The notes beneath the pieces are model-generated. The model searched no databases, was not told where the DNA came from, and saw only the letters and a program-made list of their open reading frames with translations. Positions 34,574-46,883 of a DNA stretch of 64,000 nt are shown piece by piece. Each line of letters starts with the position of its first letter. The first letter of the stretch is position 1. The stretch comes from Acinonyx jubatus (lineage: Eukaryota > Chordata > Mammalia > Carnivora > Felidae). Both the position numbers and the translations under genes were made by a program. The stretch is from positions 79,969,180 through 80,033,179 of the forward strand of contig NC_069390.1 of the NCBI RefSeq assembly GCF_027475565.1, written 5' to 3'.

Positions 34574-35443
34574 ATGATAAAATGGTAGAATTCTCTTCAA
34601 AAGAAATTCCAGGAAGAAGTGACAGTTAAAGAATGGATCAAAACAGACATAAGCAATATAACTGAGCAAGAGTTTAGAATAATAGACATAAGATTCATCG
34701 CTGGGGTTGAAAAGAGCATAGAAGACAGCAAAGAATACATTGCTGCAGATATCAAGGAACTAAAAAATTGTCATGATGAATTAAAAAAATGTTAAACTAG
34801 AAGCAGTGACAGTGCGGATTGAAGAGGCAGAGGGGAGAACAGATGAATTAGAGACAAAATTATGGAAAAAGGAAGCTGAGCAAAAGAGAGATAAAAACAA
34901 TCCTGGATCACAAGAAAAAAATAAGAGAACTAAATAATTCAATCAATGGAATAATATCTGTATCATAGGATTTCCAGAAGAAAAGAGAGAAAAAGGGGCT
35001 GAAGGTGTACTTGACCAAATCATAGCTGAGAACTTCCCCAATCTGGGGAAAGAAGCAGACACTAAAATCCAAGAGGCACAGAGAACTCCCTTTGGACATA
35101 ACTTGAAACCATCTTATGCACAACATATCATATGAAACTGGCAAAATACAAGGATAAAGAGAGAATTCTGAAAACAGAAAGGGATAAATGGGCCTCAACA
35201 TACAAAGGTAGACACATAAGGGTAGTATCAGATCTATCTACTGAAACTTGGCAAGCCAACAAGGAATAGCAGGAAATCTTCAATGTGATAAACAGGAAAA
35301 ATATGCAGCCAAGAATCCTTTATCCAGCAAGCCTATCATTCAGAATAGAAGGAGAGATAAAGGTTTTCCCAAACAAACAAAAACTGGAGGAATTCATTAC
35401 CACTAAACCAGCTCTACAAGAGATCCTAACGGGGATTCTGTAG
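34574..35443 (+). pseudogene. L1 ORF1 remnant
   Basis: L1 ORF1 normally encodes the RNA-binding chaperone of the L1 ribonucleoprotein. The inferred start ATG at 34574 is followed by a TAG at codon 5 (34586-34588). Another stop (TAA) at 34793-34796 follows a lysine-rich coiled-coil-like stretch. The sequence then continues through 'gaagaggcagaggggagaac' (coiled coil), 'gctgagaacttccccaatctggg' and 'cagccaagaatcctttatccagcaagcctatcattcagaatag' (C-terminal domain). It ends at TAG 35441-35443. Indels break the frame several times. Roughly 290 codons long before disruption, somewhat short of the usual 300-340. Some central coding sequence may be deleted near 34795. Confidence 0.82.
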
Positions 35444-35511
35444 GTGAAATATTGCAAGGACCACAAATTATGAAAGACATCACTACACCCATGAAACCTA
35501 CAGATAACACA

Positions 35512-38500
35512 ATGATTCTAAACCCATATCTTTCAATAATAATACTGAATGTAAATGGACTAAAAGCTCCAATCAAAAGACATAGGGTATCAGAATGGAT
35601 AAAAAACAAGACTCACCAATTTGCTGTCTACAAGAGACTCATTTTAGACCTGAGGACATCTTCAGATTGAAAATAAGGGGATGGAGAACTATCTATCATG
35701 CCACTGGAAGTCAAAAGAAAGCTGGAGTAGCCGTTCTTATATCAGACTAACAGGACTTCAAATTAAAGACTATAACAAGAGATGAAGAAGGACATTATAA
35801 AAGGGTCTACCCATCAGGAAGAGCTAACAATTATAAATATCTATCCACCGAATTTGAGAGCACCCAAATATATAAAACAATTGCAAACATAAGCAATCTT
35901 ATTGGTAAGAATGTGGTAATTGCAAGGGAATTTAATACTCCACTTACAACATTGGATAGATCATCTAGACAGAGAATCAGTAATGAAACAATGGTCCTGA
36001 GTGATACATTGGACCAAATGGACTTGACAGATATATTTAGAACTCTGCATTCCTAAAGCAGCAGAATATACTCCCGACTCGAGTGAACATGGAACATTCT
36101 CCAAGATAGGTCATATACTAAGTCACAAAACAACCCTCAATAAATATAAAAGAATTGATATCATACCATGCACACTTTAAGATCACAATGCTATGAAACT
36201 TGAAATCAACCATAGGAAAAAGTCTGGAAAACCTCCAAAAGCATGGAGGTTAAAGAACACCCTACTAAAGAAGGAATGGGTCAACCAGGCAATTAGAGGA
36301 GAAATGAAAAGATATATGGAAACAAATGAAATGAAAACACAGCAATCCAAATGCTTTGGGATGCAACAAAGGCAGTCCTAAGAGGAAAATACATTGCAAT
36401 CCAAGTCTATCTCAAGAAATGAGAAAAATCCCAAATACAAAACTAACAGCACACCTGAAGAAACTAGAAGTAGAAGAGCAAACACACCCCAAACCCAGCA
36501 GCAGAAGAAAAATATTAAACATCAGAACAAAAATAAACAATATAGCATCAAAAAAAACCCAGAACAGATTAATGAAACTAAGAGTTGTTTTTTTTTTTTT
36601 GAAAAAACAATGGATAAATCTCTAGCAGGCTTCACAAAAAGAAAAGAGAGAGGACCCAAATAGATAAAATAACAAATGAAAATGGATTCATTACAACCAA
36701 TCCCTCAGATATACAAGCAATTTTCAGGGAATACTATTAAAAATTATATGCCAACAAACTGGGCCACCTGGAAGAAATGGCCAAATTCCTAAACACTAAC
36801 ACACTACCAAAACTCAAACATGAAGAAATAGAAAATTTGAATCACCCCATAACTAGTGAAGAAATTGAATCCATTATCAAGAATCCCCCAACAAATAAGA
36901 GTCCTGGACCAGATGGCTTCCCTGGGGAATTCCACCAGACATTTAAAGCAGAGTTAATACTTATTCTTCTCAAGCTGTTCCAAAAAATAGAAAGGAAAGG
37001 AAAACTTCGAGATTCATTCTATGAAGCCAGCATTACTTTGATTCCCAAACCTGACAGAGACCCAGAAAAAAAAAGTGAGAGAGAGAACTACAGGCCAATA
37101 TCCCTGATGAATATGGATGCAAAAATTTTCAATAAGATACTAGCAAGTAAAATTCAACAGCATATAAAAAGAACTATTCAGCATAATCAAGTCAGATTCA
37201 TTTCTGGGTTGCAGGGCTGGTTCAATATTCTCAAATCAGTCAATGTGATACATCACATTAGTAAAAGAAAGAATAAGAACCATATGGTCCCATCAATAAA
37301 TGCAGAAAAAGCATTTGACAAAATACAGCATCCTTTCTTAATAAAAACCCTCAAGAAAGTTGGGATAGAAGGAACACACTTAAACATTATAAAAGCCATA
37401 TATGAAAAGCCCACAGCTAATATCATCCATGGGGAAAAACTGAATGCTTTCCCCCTGAGATCAGGAACCCGACAGGGATGTCCCCTCTCACCACTGTTGT
37501 TTAACATAGTGTTGGAAGTCCTAGCATCAGCAGACAACGAAATGAAATAAAAGGCATCAAAACTGGCAAAGATGAAGTCAAATTTTCACTTTTCACAGAC
37601 GGCATGATACTTTACATGGAAAACCCATTAGACTCCACCAAAAATCTGCTAGAACTGATACATGAATTCAGCAAAGTCGCAGGGTACAAAATCAATGTAC
37701 AGAAATCTTTTGCCTTTTTATACACCAATAATGAAGCAACAGAAAGAGAAATAAAGAAACTGATCCCAATTGCACCAAGAAGCATAAAATACCTACGAAT
37801 AAACCTAACCAAAGATGTAAAAGATCTGTATGCTGAAAAATATAGAAAGCTTATGAAGGAAATTGAAGAAGACACAAAAAAATGGAAACCATTCCATGCT
37901 CATGGATTGGAAGGATAAATATTGTTAAAATGTCAATACTACCCAAAGCAATCTACACATTCAATGCAATCCCAATCAAAATTGTACCAGCATTCTTCTC
38001 AAAACTAAGACAAACAATCTTAAAATTTGTATGGAACCACAAGAGACCTCAAATTGCCAAAGTAATATTGAAAAAGAAAACCAAAGTGGGAGGCATCACA
38101 ATCCTAGACTTTAGCCTCTACTACAAAGCTGTAATCATTAAGACAGTATGGTATTGGCACAAAAAAAGACACATAGACCAATGGAAAAAATAGAGAACCC
38201 AGAACTGGACCCACAAATGTATGGCCAACTAATCTTTGACAAAGCAGGAAAGAGTAGCCAATGGAAAAAAGACAGTCTTTTTAACAAGTGGTGCTGGAAG
38301 AACTGGACAGCAACATGCAGAAGAATGAAACTAGGCCACTTTCTTACAGCAAACACAAAAATAAACTCAAAATGGATGCAAAAACCTGAATGTGAGACAG
38401 GAAACCATCAAAACCCTAGAAGAGAAAGCAGGAAACAACTTCTTTGACCTCAGCAGCAGCAATTTCTTACTCGACACATCTGCAAAGGCAAGGGAATTAA

Positions 38501-39543
38501 AAACAAAAATGAACCATTGGGACCTCATCAAGATAAAAAGCTTCTTCACTGCAAAGGAAACAATCAACAAAACTAAAGGGCAACTGACAGAATGGGAAAA
38601 TATATTTGCAAATGACATATCACATAAAGGGCTAGCATCTAAATCTATAAAGAACTCACCAAACTCCAAACCTGATAAATAATCCAGTGAAAAAATGGGC
38701 AGAAGACATGAATAGACACTTTTCCAAAGAAGACATCCAGATGGCCAACAGATACATGAAGTGATGCTCAATGTCACTCATCATTAGATAAATAGAAATC
38801 AAAACCACACTGAGATACCACCTCACACCATTCAGAGTGGCTAAAGTGAAGAAATCATAAGACTATTGATACTGATGAGGATGTGGAGAGAAGAGAAACC
38901 TCTTGAACTGTTTGTGGGAATGCAAACTGGTGCAGCCACTCTGGAAAACAGTGTGGGGTTTCCACAAAAAATTAAAAATAGAACTCCCCTATGACCCAGG
39001 AATAGCACTGCTAGGAATTTACCCAAGGGATACAGGAGTGCTGATGCATAGGGCACATGTACCCCAATGTTTATAGCAGCACTTTCTTTTTTAAAAATTT
39101 TTTAATGTTTATTTATTTTTGAAGGAGAGAGAGAGAGACAGAGTGTGAGTGGGGGAAGGACAGAGAGAGAGGAATACACAGAATCTGAAGCAGGCTCGTG
39201 CTCTGAGCTGTCAGCACAGAGCCCGACTTGGGATCGAGCTCACAAAACACGAGATCATGACCTGAACCGAAGTCAGACGCTTAACAGACTGAGCCACCCA
39301 GGCGCCCCTATGGCAGCACTTTCAACAATAGCCAAATTATGGAAAGAGCCTAAATGTCCATCAACTGATGAATGGATAAAGATGTTGTGGTTTATATATG
39401 CAATGGAATATTACTTGGCAATGAGAAAGAATGCAATAATGTCATTTGCAGCAACATGGATGGAACTGGAGGGTATTATGCTAAGTGAAATAAGTCAGTC
39501 AGAGAAAGAAAACCATATGTTTTCACTCATAGGTGGATCTTGA
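35512..39543 (+). pseudogene. L1 ORF2 remnant (endonuclease/reverse transcriptase), catalytic residues lost
   Basis: ORF2 encodes the endonuclease and reverse transcriptase that copy L1 RNA at a nicked target. The start ATG at 35512 lies 68 bp after the ORF1 stop, the usual spacing. Its first segment (to 35670) begins the endonuclease domain with IIILNVNGLKAPIKRHR. Separate open pieces follow in changing frames: 36193-36381, 36394-36663, the 257-codon core at 36777-37550, 37604-37918, 37882-38193, 38148-38447 and 38392-38682. The core holds KSPGPDGFPGEF, ENYRPISLMNMDAKIFNKIL and GTRQGCPLSPLLFN. Motif A reads INAEKAFD (Asp to Asn, codon 37299-37301). Motif C reads FTDG in place of FADD (37592-37603). 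The C-terminus FSLIGGS ends at 39543. A SINE interrupts at 39087. Near full length but clearly dead. Confidence 0.93.
39072..39323 (-). mobile_element. SINEC_Fc SINE (antisense) inside L1 ORF2
   Basis: The body at 39087-39308 runs from inverted tail 'ttaatgtttatttatttttgaagg' to inverted head 'gactgagccacccaggcgcccc'. The duplication of L1 sequence tatagcagcactttc (39072-39086) / tatggcagcactttc (39309-39323) has one mismatch. Confidence 0.96.
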
Positions 39544-39814
39544 GTATCTTAACAGAAGACCATGGGGGAAGGGAATGGGAAAAAAAAGTTACAAACAGAG
39601 AGGGAGAGAGGCAAACCATAAGAGACTGTTAAATACAGAGAACAAACTGAGGGTTGATCATGGGAGTGGGGGAGAGTGTATAGTGGGTGATGGACATTGA
39701 GGAGGGCAGTTGTTGGGATGAGCACTGGGTGTTGTATGGAAGCCAATTTGACAATAAATTATATTAAAAAAAAGAATTACCATGCATCAGTGCCTAAGAA
39801 TTTTGGGGGTGAGC

Positions 39815-40140
39815 ATTCAGGACCTGGGTTCTAGTGGGTCCTGATCCAGCATGAGCCCCAACTTGCTTTTTTACCTCAAATAAATCACTTTCTCAAATGT
39901 CCACTGCTTGTTGTGCAAAACGAAGAGGTAAATAATGTTCTTCCCAACTGTCAAGTGTTATGAATATACTGTCTTATTTACATCATAGAGTTCTTCTGTG
40001 AGAAGAAAAATACTGAAATACAAAACCTATGAAGTTTCCTAACCTAACACTATCTATCTCAAAACAATATTTTTGACAGGATTACATGAAATAATATGGC
40101 TAAAACATCTAGCACATAGCATGTACTAAGCAAATATTAA
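39815..40140 (+). mobile_element. MIR fragment(s)
   Basis: 39823-39960 'gacctgggttctag...ttgcttttttacctcaaataaatcactttctc...tgcaaaacgaagaggtaaataatg' is a sense MIR/MIR3 core. 40075-40140 'gattacatgaaataatatggc...agcacatagcatgtactaagcaaatatt' is a MIR 3' end. These are one expanded copy or two adjacent ones. Confidence 0.62.
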
Positions 40141-40965
40141 TCTCTTTCCCCCAATATCTCATTCTAGTAAAATCTCTATCATCTGAAAAGATCTTTGTGC
40201 CAGGTCTAATAGCTGCCACTATGATTACTAAAGTTGAGATAATAGTATTCATGAGTTCTCAGTCTAAAATTATCATTGAAAAAGCAGTTCACTAACTTTT
40301 GCAGGACATTTTTGTTAAGAATAGTATTCTATTTCAACATACTAAGTGTTATATTGCATCGACACTTTACTTAACAAAATAATGATTTGTTATTCAAAAA
40401 GTGAATATTATTCAGTTGGAGAAGGGAATGAAAGAGTAGATTGAATAGAGTGCCTCTCTGTTCAATCATTAATATATATCTCAGGCTGTGGGTTTCATTA
40501 GACTACATTTGAGAACCTGACTCTTGTTACTGGACCAAAGTGGATTCTCTCCTTGGTGAGTTATAGATGGAGACCACACCAGGTGGAGTTACCTCACAAG
40601 TCATGTTTATTTATACAAATAAGGAGATTATAGCAAATAATATCTAAATCCAGGGCTCCAGGAACAGTGGTAAGCAGGCTCCTTTTATTTGGGCTTGTGA
40701 TGAATATTCAGAAGGGCATTTTAAGATCATAATAAAGCTAAGGTAACTGTCAGACACTTTCTGATTCGTCTACACAGGCTTCATCCTTAAGTGTTTCTTT
40801 TTCTGTTGCAGCTATTTGTTAGTTCATTTCTTAAAGATGAAATTGATAGCTAGGCAGAAACTTCTGAAAGTATTCTGAGTTCAGAGAATCAATCCTGAGT
40901 TCAAGGGGTGGAGTGTTCCCAGTGATACTCTCTGTGATAGTGACTTGAATCTCTGTAACAAAATC
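40141..40965. other. Unassigned sequence
   Basis: No gene or repeat recognised. Confidence 0.45.
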
Positions 40966-41112
40966 CGATTATGCATTCAATATGAACTGGAAAAATTTTC
41001 CTAACTAGTTGAACCTCAGGGTTGTTTTTTCCATCCGTATAATGGGCATAGGAATACTTTATAGAGGTTTGTCTACATTGAAGATAATATCTAATGTGTC
41101 AATGCTATGATA
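40966..41112 (+). mobile_element. MIR fragment
   Basis: 'tgaacctcagggttgttttttccatccgtataatgggcatagg' and 'agataatatctaatgtgtcaatgct' follow the MIR core in sense. Confidence 0.6.
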
Positions 41113-42610
41113 TAAAATAATATGGTAACTACCTTTAAATTTTGTATTATTTTGAGGATATCATGTGCCACGTGTTGTTCAAAATAACTGCTTTAAATTG
41201 ACTTATGTATTGATATCTCTGAACATATGCTTTTGGGGGATTGCAGGAGATTCCCTCACTATCATTGGACTAGACTGTTATTTATAGCAGAAGGAAGGTT
41301 GCTGACCTTCATTCACTATGATTCTGAATTTCTTGTGATCAGTACAAAACAAAGATGGGAAAGGCTATAAAAGCAGATATAAAGGCAGCACTGCTTATTT
41401 AGACTATAATATCTTTTAACCATGCCTATCTGTTATTATTTCGTGATGGACATATGGAAATGCTATTGATATAAAATGCAAATGACTCTTTGAGTCAATA
41501 ATAAATTACCGGTACAAGCTATTCAATAACAGGGAATTGATTTGAAACCAGGGAGCATTTTAGACTTATCTATTCTCTTCAGCTGTGCAGAGTTAATGGG
41601 GATTTGTAATTGCTTTGAATTTTAACTAATACATCTTTTTCATTTGGAAACTGATTTTATATTAGTGTCATATTTTATAGTTTGCAAAATTACCTGAGCA
41701 TTCATAGGTTGACAGAATTGACCATAATCAAAGGCTTTGGAATACAATACATCATTTTAGTGGGTAGAATGTGTTTCTCTATTCAAGAATGTCCTTCTTG
41801 TCTTTAAATATTTCTTATATATAATTGCTAAGAATTTCTATTTTAATTGTAAAATGGACATGGAAATAGCTTTTAGTAACTAAAAAACATTATCCACATG
41901 TACTGTTTATATTTTTTCCAATTACGTTATTTGTCTAGGAAGAAGTTGAAAACCTGTGGCTAGTATTTTAAATTTCTATTTCATAGACCATAGAAATGTT
42001 CTACATTAACCATAGCAGAATGTGAGCTTCCAGTTTTCTTTTTAAAAGACTGTTAAAAAAAATCTGATACATTCTCTGAATTTCAGTCACCAAGTAACAG
42101 GGTAATCTTTTATGAAAAACAAGAGGCACAAGAATGTTCTCCAAAGAGATAATTCTAAACTGTTATTTGGCTTGGTTTGGAACTGTCCAATAGCATAAAC
42201 AGAGTATTATGCTATTTTCAGCTGAAAACAGGTTAAGTTAGAAACACATATTACTACAGCAAAAACATAGATCCATTTGTCCATGGTTATTCATTTACAT
42301 TTCTCCTTGGGGGTTCCTTAGAAGCAAATAATATGCAAACAGCTGCAAGATTATTGTTATGCTATTATTGCTATTTGGTGATTGCCATTTGCATGTAAAT
42401 TACTACTGGAAAAGTACAACTTCTCTTCACTAGTAACCAGACAACAAAACAGTTCTTACAAAGCTGTCCGGGATTGGTTATTCAAAACTTCTTCCTTAAG
42501 GATTCATTTTTTAGAGTATTTTTCACTTTTGCATTTCCTAAAAAAAACTTTTAAAAAGCAATTTTGGAGCGAATAAAATAAGAGAACAACTTCATCCTGA
42601 TTCTGAGGCA
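41113..42610. other. Longest repeat-free stretch, dense in homeodomain/octamer-like motifs
   Basis: About 1.5 kb in which I see no transposon. It contains an octamer ATGCAAAT and an AP-1 site TGAGTCA within 20 bp (41476-41501). Further on it has ATATGCAAACAGCTGC (octamer-like plus E-box, near 42330) and TTTGCATGTAAATTA (near 42390). Such motifs also occur by chance in AT-rich DNA. The 42382-42576 frame is not supported. Confidence 0.4.
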
Positions 42611-42639
42611 GAATAAACCATTTTATTTTTTTTTATTTT

Positions 42640-42857
42640 ATGTTTAAAAACATTTTAAAATGTTATGTTTATTTTTGAGAGAGAGACAGAGTATGAGTGG
42701 GGGTGGGGCAGAGAGTGAGGGAGACATAGAATCCCAAGCAGGTCCAGGCTCTGGGCTCTCAACACAGAGCCTGATGCAGGGCTTGAACTCATGAACAGTG
42801 AGATCATGACCTGAGCTGAAGTTGGATGCTTAACCGACTGAGCCACCCAGGTGCCCC
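42640..42857 (-). mobile_element. SINEC-type SINE (antisense)
   Basis: Inverted tail 'atgttatgtttatttttgagagagag', then 'gagtatgagtgggggtggggcagagag' and inverted head 'accgactgagccacccaggtgcccc' ending at 42857. Directly followed by a second SINE. Confidence 0.94.
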
Positions 42858-42861
42858 CCGC

Positions 42862-43038
42862 CTTTTTTTGTAATTTTAGAGAGAAAAAATGCAAGGCATG
42901 TGGAGGGGCAGAGGGAGAGAGAGAATCTTAAGTAGGCTCCATGCTCAGTCTGGAGCCCAACATGGGGCTTGATCCCACAACCCTGAGATCATGACCTGAG
43001 CTGAAATCAAGAGCTGACTGAGACACCCAGACTCCCCT
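42862..43038 (-). mobile_element. Second, older SINEC SINE (antisense), tandem with the first
   Basis: The T-run at 42863-42869 is the inverted tail. 'ggggcagagggagagagagaatcttaagtaggctccatgctc', 'ggggcttgatcccacaaccctgagatcatgacctgagctg' and 'tgactgagacacccagactcccc' complete an older subtype. It lacks part of the region before the inverted head. Confidence 0.9.
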
Positions 43039-45642
43039 ATAACAAAAAATTTCAGAAAAATATGTGGAAAAATATTTAAGAGTAAAGTTCTTGGCATGAG
43101 AACTAATTTTACAAAATGGAAAGGAAAAGAAAGCCATGAATCTAGAGAAATCACTTAAAGACACTTGAGAACTCAAGATCGAAGAAGATATTGATTTATT
43201 TCCAAATTTTATCTCTGGGTCAGTTTAAATAAAATCCCTCTGTACCTTTAAAGTGTTTATGCCTAAAGATTATCATGAGTATAGCTATCATTAAACTGCC
43301 ATGAATTAGACAAGGATAATTTTGAAAGAATTCTGCATATTAGTGTTAAGTAGTACTATTACTTATTTAAGCAGTTCTCTTTAACAAATGTGTGTTATTT
43401 TTTATTTTTTCACTAATTAGGCCATTTTAAGATGGAAATACTTAAGCATACAACTTGGCTTTGTGTGTTCAGTTATTTCTAGAATCAGAACTTCTACATC
43501 AAACAATATGTATGTGATTGAGGATTTTTATACGTATTGACAAGTTGCTCTGCAGGGAAGTTGATCAAATTTACACCACCATGATAAGTATAAGAAGATA
43601 TCAGTTAGTTCATTTGATTCCATTTAAACTGATCAAAGTGTCAATAGTCAACTTAAATTGTGACTCTTTTCTTCCTCCAGCTTCATGTTTCAGAGGATTT
43701 TAATCAATCCAAAGGAGTTCAGGTCACATTAGTATAGTCAAGAGAAGAGGAGAAGTAGAAGACACATGATACCATAGGAGAATCATAACCCATTTAATCC
43801 AGGGATCAATCCGGCTTTTCAATACTTTCATACCTATGATTATAAACCATAGATATTGGGAGAAGAGAAAATATGAACTTAAGAACACTTGAAATGTACA
43901 AACAAAAGTTTATTTTATAGGTTTTATACACTTGACTGATTTGCTATTGGTTTGGGTGTGGAGTGGGAGAGAAATAAAGTGCATTTTTCTCAGAAACATA
44001 AACTTGATTCCAAGGAAATAGTTTAAGGACCAAAAAATATCACATAAACAGCTTACCAGAAGTATATTCCTACATGTTTTTGATTCTTATACCCACTTTT
44101 TTTTCATTTTAATATTTCTGAAATGGAATATCTCCTCCCACCCCACCTATCCTGAACGTCCTATGATGAAATACTATATTTGCTTAAAGGAGACTACTGT
44201 TGCTTCAGTAGCTCTTTTTCCCACCACACCCAACCCTAATGTTAGACAAAGAATGAGTTAGGCAGAGTTGTAGTCACAGCTTGTGTTGTTTTTTGTTTGT
44301 TTGTTTGTTTGTTTTTTGCTTTCCCTTCCCATCTTTACATATTTGTCCACCTTCCTAGTGCTGAGTTGTCTGTGTGAAAGGACTGTTGCAAAGAAGATAT
44401 AGGGTGCTATTTCATCAAGCAAATTTGAGAGTCAAAAGAAGGGAGATACCCCATGTTGCATTATGTATAGTACTACATACAATATAGAAGAAGTACATGC
44501 AATATATGAGTTTTTATGTAAACATTGTCAATATACACTAACTGAAAAGTACATATTTTTCTCTACTTGGTCACTATTTTTAAAGCTAATGTGCGCTTAT
44601 TTGTTACTCAATACACAACCAGTTAATACACCCCTGGAAGCCAAGGATTTACTGTTGTATTCATGAATATCTTTTTTACAAGATCCATCCCTTAATTTAG
44701 CTTCTAGCATCATTGAAAACTAAAAGTAAAATGTCCAACTCTTGCCCTAGGTTGTTTTTTCCCCTGAGAATGTTCTCATCTTTGTCTCATATTTCAGAAG
44801 TTTGACAGAAATAACGACTAAGCTTTAGAGTTTGTGGAATAGTATAAATAAATCAGTCCAACATAATTTCTACCCTTTAAACATGAAATGTTTTGCCACT
44901 AGGTTTTTCTATTACTGTTAGATGAAAATCAGCACTTCTCTTTACATCTGTATATACCTGGTCCTAATATTTCATGCAGAAAGAAGAATCAAATTCATAA
45001 ATAATACATCTTAACGTCCTAGGTGGAATAAATATGAATATAGTGAATTGTGATGCTAATAACAAATTTAACATAATGTAAAACACCTTAATGTCAAACA
45101 CCTTGGATGCCATTTAACTGATTAAAGTGCCAATAGTTCATTTAAATGTTGAAATTAACCATCATTGCTAATTTAAAAATTATTTTCTAACAGTTTTGTT
45201 TTACTATTATTCAGTCAAATTCTTAAGGCAAATGGAGATAATTTTTGAACTCTAACCCAGAATGGAAAATCAAAATAAATTATGTGACTCAAGATGCTTT
45301 GAGGGACAGGAAAGATGTTAAGACAGAGAAAGGTGTCCATCTTTAAGAATATCAATACTCAAAGTTAATAAAAATGAGTGACTGACATGCAATTAAAGAG
45401 GTTCATTGGATTGTATATGATTAGAAAAATATCTCTAAGTAAAACTGAGTTAATCAATATTTACTAGTACTCACTAACATTAAAGTGGTATTTAAATTAT
45501 TTGCTATGATGATATATGACAAACAAAATTAGGTCTGGAAATTACTATGTCATCACCAGCTTAATTTGAATCAGCAGTGAAGAGTTATTAAATAATAAAG
45601 AATAATGACTTTAGGACATAGCATAGAAGGCATATATACTCC
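43039..45642. other. Unassigned AT-rich sequence
   Basis: About 2.6 kb with no gene or transposon recognised, apart from a (TTTG)n tract. Confidence 0.48.
44288..44318 (+). repeat. (TTTG)6 microsatellite
   Basis: Six TTTG units flanked by T6 runs. No transposon of which it could be the tail was recognised on either side. Confidence 0.93.
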
Positions 45643-45980
45643 TGTGATCTGAATGTTTGTGTTTCTCCAAAATTCATATTTTGAAAATGTAATGCCCAAG
45701 GTAATAGTATTAAGAGCTGGGACCTCTGGGAAGTGATTAGGTCATGAGGGCAGAACCTCCATTAGTGTCCTTGTAAGAGTCCCCAGAGGGATCTCAAACC
45801 TTCTTTCTGCCATATGAGGACACTGAGAATTCTGCAGTCCAGAAGAGGGCTTTCATCTGAAAAGGTTGGCATCCTGATCTTGGGCTTCCAGTCACCAGAA
45901 CTGTGAGAAATAAATTTCTATGGTTTACAAGCCACATAGTATGTGGTATTTCATTATAGTGGACCAAATGGACTAAGACA
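45643..45980 (+). mobile_element. MLT1A-like (ERVL-MaLR) solo LTR
   Basis: A complete LTR-like unit: 'tgtgatctgaatgtttgtg', 'aaaattcatattttgaaaatgtaatgcccaagg', 'gggaagtgattaggtcatgaggg', 'cttgtaagagtccccagagggatctc', 'catatgaggacactg', 'gatcttgggcttccagtcaccagaactgtgagaaataaatttc', ending 'ccaaatggactaagaca'. It is noncoding, with no internal retroviral region beside it. Confidence 0.85.
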
Positions 45981-46009
45981 TAAACCAAAAGTCCATTCCC
46001 CTTTTTGTA

Positions 46010-46260
46010 ATAATAGTCAATATTTATTGAGTGTTATCATGCAACAGGTACTATGCTGAGTACTTTATGTGCAATATCTTGTTTAATACCCTCAGGAAAC
46101 CCCTGAAATCAGTACTATAACTGTCCCCATATTGAATATGGAAGACCTAATGCTCAAAACTGTTAAAAGAGCATGTTTAAGATCATACATGAAGTAAATG
46201 ATAGAGGTAGGACTTAAGCCCAGATTTTCTGACTATGTAGCCCATTCTCTTGAAACTTGG
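46010..46260 (-). mobile_element. MIR (antisense), nearly complete
   Basis: 'caatatttattgagtgttatcatgcaacaggtactatgctgagtactttatgtgcaatatcttgtttaatacc' through 'gtaggacttaagcccagattttctgac...cattctcttgaaac' covers most of an inverted MIR. Confidence 0.85.
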
Positions 46261-46883
46261 ACATCTAAAAATTGGTGAAGGTAGAATTAACATCCTTCTT
46301 TTATATTATACTGAAAATATCAATTTTTTTCTATAGCTAAGAGCCATGTTACATAAACTAAATACAAGGGCAAAGGCTTGTAAATATGTGTCACGAAAAT
46401 TATTATAGAACCTGGCAGAGAAGTCATAAAACAGAGAAAACTATACAGCATGAAATTAAAAAGTATAAAAGAAATAAAGTTGAGAGGGAAGGATAGAGAA
46501 CCAGAAAAACTTTAAAGAAATATCTGATAAGAATGAGTTCAGAAAGACTGCTGGCTCTGAAGCCTGGGATGAAAAGGAGTTAATTTGAGTTCATTAGTAC
46601 AGTTTACTGTACTGTGGTTTATAGTCGGAATGCAACAATAGTATTTGTATTACTAGGACCTGTAATCCTCACTTTCCAATAGTCCTGAAACAAATAGTAA
46701 TAAAGGTGAGAATGTGATCAAAACAAGATGAGATTATGTACAGAAACCGTGTTTATGGGACCCAGATGAGAGATGTGTCAGGGTTAAGAAATGGTACTAT
46801 TCTAATAAGCTTCTCTCTTGAACACTACAGTTTATAAATTAAGATTCTTCACATGCTAATAAATTAGCTCTTATATTATAAAC
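46261..46883. other. Unassigned sequence
   Basis: No gene or repeat recognised. Confidence 0.45.

Larger units (their letters stand above)
34161..39786 (+). mobile_element. Near-complete degenerate carnivoran L1 with TSD
   Basis: The body at 34175-39772 (about 5.6 kb including an inserted SINE) starts with a 5' region containing 'ggggaccaacatggcagagaag'. ORF1 and ORF2 remnants and a 3' UTR ('ttgggatgagcactgggtg', 'caatttgacaataaatt', A tail) follow. The target duplication agaattactatgca (34161-34174) / agaattaccatgca (39773-39786) has one mismatch, so both ends are the real insertion ends. The 5' UTR is short, so it is either a truncated or short-5'-UTR copy. Numerous stops and frameshifts show it is dead. 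Confidence 0.95.

Noticed and set aside
36777..37550. The 257-codon frame as a functional reverse transcriptase gene
   Set aside because: It is the core of a decayed L1 ORF2: catalytic motif A is altered, motif C lies outside the frame and is also altered, and the rest is frameshifted.
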